From: Chitinophagales bacterium
GTDB lineage: Bacteria > Bacteroidota > Bacteroidia > Chitinophagales > UBA2359
Reading direction: 5' to 3'
Assembly (NCBI GenBank): GCA_020629335.1
Contig: JAHDDN010000341.1
Coordinates: 1-6,044, forward strand
DNA: 6,044 bases
Position numbers and translations under genes: made by a program. The notes under the pieces were generated by a model. The model worked only from the letters and a program-made list of their open reading frames with translations, made no database searches and was not told the DNA's origin. Below are positions 3,793 through 6,044 of this stretch, piece by piece. Position 1 is the stretch's first letter. The number at the start of each line of letters is the position of its first letter.

Positions 3793-5880
3793 ATGAACAT
3801 GAGAAGCATTTTAATTTTGATTGGCTTTTTAACATTTCCCTTTATCCAAAGTTTTACACAAAGCACTTTTCCTACTATTAATACTGAAGATGTTAGTATT
3901 GTCAGAGATCAATGGGGTGTTCCTCATATCTTTGGGAAGACAGATGCAGCTACCGCTTATGGGCTTGCTTGGGCGAATGCGGAGGATGCCTTCGCTGTCA
4001 TGCAAGAAACCCTTTGTATTTCCAGAGGCTTGATGGGTAAAATCGAAGGGAAAGAGGGAGCTATTAAGGATTATTTTGTTCACTCTTTAGGGATTGATGG
4101 AATAGTGGAAGCTCAGTATGAGGAAAAAACAGGTGAAGATTTTAAAAAGTATTTGGATGGTTATTGTCAGGGATTGAATGCTTATGCGGCATCTCATAAG
4201 AAAGAATGGCTTTCTAAGGAGTTGTTTCCTATTGAGCCTAAGGATGTGTTGAAAGCTTATATGGTGTCTTTCTCTTTCTTGACCCAAGTGCATACGGAGG
4301 TGGAGAAAGTGATCAAAGGCAATGTGAATGATGAATTAATTGCTGAAAATATAGGTTCTAATGCCTTTGCCCTCAATACGACCCGAACGAAAGATGGCAA
4401 AACTTACCTTTGTATTAATCCACACTTTATGGTAGATGGGCCTTTTAGCTTTTGGGAAGCGCACATACAAAGTGAAGAAGGACTTAATATGACTGGTACC
4501 TTGATGCAGGGCAGTGTGGCTATTGCAATGGGGAATAATGAGCATTTAGGTTGGGGGATGACCTTCAATCATTTTGATAGAGTGGATAGTTACCAACTCA
4601 AAATGCATCCTAAGAAAAAACACCTTTATGAGGTAGATGGTGAATGGTTAGAATTAGAGAAAAGACCTATTACGCTTAAGGTTAAGACTGGTTTTGTGAA
4701 TATTCCAGTCAAGAAGATGGCTTATTGGAGTATTTATGGGCCTACTTATGAGTCTGAGGATGGGAATTTCTATTCGGTACGTACCTCTGCCATGTTTAGT
4801 ATACAATCAGCAGAGCAATTGTATAGAATGAATAAGTCGACTAATTATGACGAATTTAAAACGGCTTTAGATATACAAGGTATTCCACTTTTCAACATTG
4901 TATATGTGGATAAGGCGGATAATATCTACTATTTAAGTAATGGGCTTTATCCTGTGAAAGATCCTAAGTTAAATTGGAGTGGAGCAGTAGCAGGAAATAG
5001 TTCTGATACGCTTTGGGATGAGTTTTATCCTGTATCAGACTTACCTCATGTAGAAAATCCTTCCTGTGGCTATGTTTTCAATACGAATAATACCCCATTC
5101 AATGCGACTTGTGAAGAGGAGAATGATGATAGAAGCCGTTTGCCAGCTTATGCGGATAGTTATCCTGGAGATAATAATCGTTCTCGTCGATTTATGGAGT
5201 TGATTCAGGCTCAAGAGGAATTTACTTTTGATGAATTTAAGTCGATTAAGTTTGATCACCAATTTCCTGAGTCGAGTCCATTTTTGGAATCTTTAGAAGG
5301 GCTTTATGATTTAGATCCTGCGAAGTATCCGAGTTTATCGAGTATTATTACGGAATTGCAATCGTGGGACAAGGTAGCAGATTTAAATAGTTCTACAGCT
5401 ACAATTTTCCAATTGGCGATACATAATATTTTTGAGGCTAATAATTATGGCGTGCAGCATTTTATTTATGGAATAGAGGCTGATGAGGAAGTTTGGGTAA
5501 GGACTTTAGAGGAAACCAAGGACTTTTTATTATCTAATTATGGGACGATTAATGTGCCATTGAAGCAATTTCAGTGTTTTGTGAGAGGGGAGGAAGCTTA
5601 TCCTTCTCATGGTTATGCAGATGTATTGATGGCGGGTTATACGAAGCCTTATAAGGATGGGAAGTACCAAATGGAATTTGCGGATAGTTATATTCATTTT
5701 GTAGCTTTTGGACCTGATGGGCCAGAACAGATGGAGAGTTTATTGCCTTTTAGTAATAATGTTACTGCTGATCAATATGAAGATCAACTTTCTTTATACA
5801 ATCAACATCAGACGAAAAAAATTACACTGGATAGAGTGGAGATTGAGAAGGGTGCTGTGAGGATTTATCATCCAGAGTAA
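3793..5880 (+). CDS. Penicillin acylase / AHL acylase family Ntn hydrolase, secreted
   Basis: An N-terminal-nucleophile amidohydrolase (penicillin amidase family) of 695 residues, made as a precursor that cuts itself into alpha and beta chains. A signal peptide (MNMRSILILIGFLTFPFIQS, cleavage near 20-23) predicts export. The alpha region shows IVRDQWGVPHIFGKTD (36-51) and YGLAWANAEDAF (56-67). The cleavage site is Gly188-Ser189 in GSNAFAL, so Ser189 is the nucleophile. His211 (NPHF) falls exactly at beta-chain position 23, the catalytic His place in AHL acylases such as PvdQ. HLGWGMT (251-257) and FNTNNTPFN (429-437) fit the oxyanion-hole regions, the latter near the penicillin G acylase Asn241 motif. 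The frame is open from a TTG at 3763, but ATG 3793 (or 3799) starts the signal peptide properly and is preferred. Substrate could be acyl-homoserine lactone, a beta-lactam-like amide or another N-acyl compound; sequence alone does not decide. It is transcribed alone, divergent from the kinase operon. Confidence 0.92.
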   Translation: MNMRSILILIGFLTFPFIQSFTQSTFPTINTEDVSIVRDQWGVPHIFGKTDAATAYGLAWANAEDAFAVMQETLCISRGLMGKIEGKEGAIKDYFVHSLGIDGIVEAQYEEKTGEDFKKYLDGYCQGLNAYAASHKKEWLSKELFPIEPKDVLKAYMVSFSFLTQVHTEVEKVIKGNVNDELIAENIGSNAFALNTTRTKDGKTYLCINPHFMVDGPFSFWEAHIQSEEGLNMTGTLMQGSVAIAMGNNEHLGWGMTFNHFDRVDSYQLKMHPKKKHLYEVDGEWLELEKRPITLKVKTGFVNIPVKKMAYWSIYGPTYESEDGNFYSVRTSAMFSIQSAEQLYRMNKSTNYDEFKTALDIQGIPLFNIVYVDKADNIYYLSNGLYPVKDPKLNWSGAVAGNSSDTLWDEFYPVSDLPHVENPSCGYVFNTNNTPFNATCEEENDDRSRLPAYADSYPGDNNRSRRFMELIQAQEEFTFDEFKSIKFDHQFPESSPFLESLEGLYDLDPAKYPSLSSIITELQSWDKVADLNSSTATIFQLAIHNIFEANNYGVQHFIYGIEADEEVWVRTLEETKDFLLSNYGTINVPLKQFQCFVRGEEAYPSHGYADVLMAGYTKPYKDGKYQMEFADSYIHFVAFGPDGPEQMESLLPFSNNVTADQYEDQLSLYNQHQTKKITLDRVEIEKGAVRIYHPE

Positions 5881-5902
5881 GCTTATTTCGAGAATTAGTA
5901 TA

Positions 5903-5948
5903 GTCCCATATTCGAGTGTAGAGAAGTCTTCTAACTTGAATATGGGAC
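5903..5948 (+). terminator. Strong hairpin downstream of the acylase, likely terminator
   Basis: GTCCCATATTCGAGT (5903-5917) pairs with 5934-5948 over 15 positions with a single G-U. A further 5-pair inner stem (5919-5923 with 5929-5933, one G-U) leaves a 5-base loop. It starts 22 bases after the stop codon. A T-run is lacking on the plus strand (AATTACCTT follows), so it may act as an mRNA 3'-end stabiliser or as a two-way terminator between convergent genes instead of a classic intrinsic terminator. Confidence 0.65.
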
Positions 5949-5978
5949 AATTACCTTGGGTTAATATAGGGTAAAAGT

Positions 5979-6044
5979 TTATTGGGGATTTAATTTCAAT
6001 ACCGCAATATCATCTGATTAGCTCCGATTTGCAAAGACATCTTT
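5979..6044 (-). other. Possible 3' end of a convergent gene at the window edge
   Basis: On the minus strand, one frame ending at TAA (5979-5981) reads SDDIAVLKLNPQ, which resembles the C-terminal strand of SpoIIE/PP2C-type phosphatases. That frame has an in-frame TAA at 6018-6020, so it would need a frameshift nearby. Another frame is open from the window edge to TGA (5996-5998) and reads SLQIGANQMILRY. Either could be a gene end, or neither. Only about 60 bases are visible, so no product is assigned. Confidence 0.15.

Noticed and set aside
3829..5262. Several minus-strand frames of 68-84 codons inside the acylase gene
   Set aside because: They are antisense shadows of the acylase with no recognisable domains or start signals.

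Overview
The window most likely comes from a member of the Bacteroidota, probably a marine-type lineage such as the Saprospiria. The evidence is a DUF4286-family small protein, a LytS-type kinase paired with a LytTR regulator, almost no Shine-Dalgarno sequences, a TAnnTTTG-type -7 element before the DUF4286 gene, and A+T-rich coding DNA. The phylum call is an inference from gene content and signals; the class is only a guess.

Layout. Bases 1-984 hold no credible gene. They are a mosaic of repeats: three identical 50-bp direct repeats (1-233), a GTAG-plus-hairpin REP-like unit (252-276), a pair of 33-bp inverted repeats enclosing about 230 bp (300-597), and a run of consecutive hairpins (600-897). 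A short DUF4286-family gene (985-1287, +) follows a good -7 promoter element. It converges on, and overlaps by 8 bp, the end of a two-gene operon on the minus strand: a four-helix membrane sensor histidine kinase (2020-3108) followed by its LytTR response regulator (1280-2023). The two operon genes overlap by four bases (TTGA), and the regulator appears to start at TTG.

Bases 3109-3762 are a divergent intergenic region with two large structure-forming stretches: a 161-nt near-complete inverted repeat (3317-3477) and a predicted three-way junction (3571-3685). To the right is a secreted penicillin-acylase/AHL-acylase-family Ntn hydrolase (3793-5880, +) with its key catalytic residues present. 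A strong hairpin follows it (5903-5948). The last ~60 bases may touch the end of a convergent gene, but too little is visible to say.

Together the kinase and regulator form a complete sensing and DNA-binding pair. The acylase is probably exported to the periplasm or beyond and cleaves amide-linked acyl compounds. The sequence does not show that the pair regulates the acylase, although they are divergent neighbours. No clearly new multi-gene system is visible; the unexplained content is the dense set of repeats and foldable DNA in both intergenic regions.
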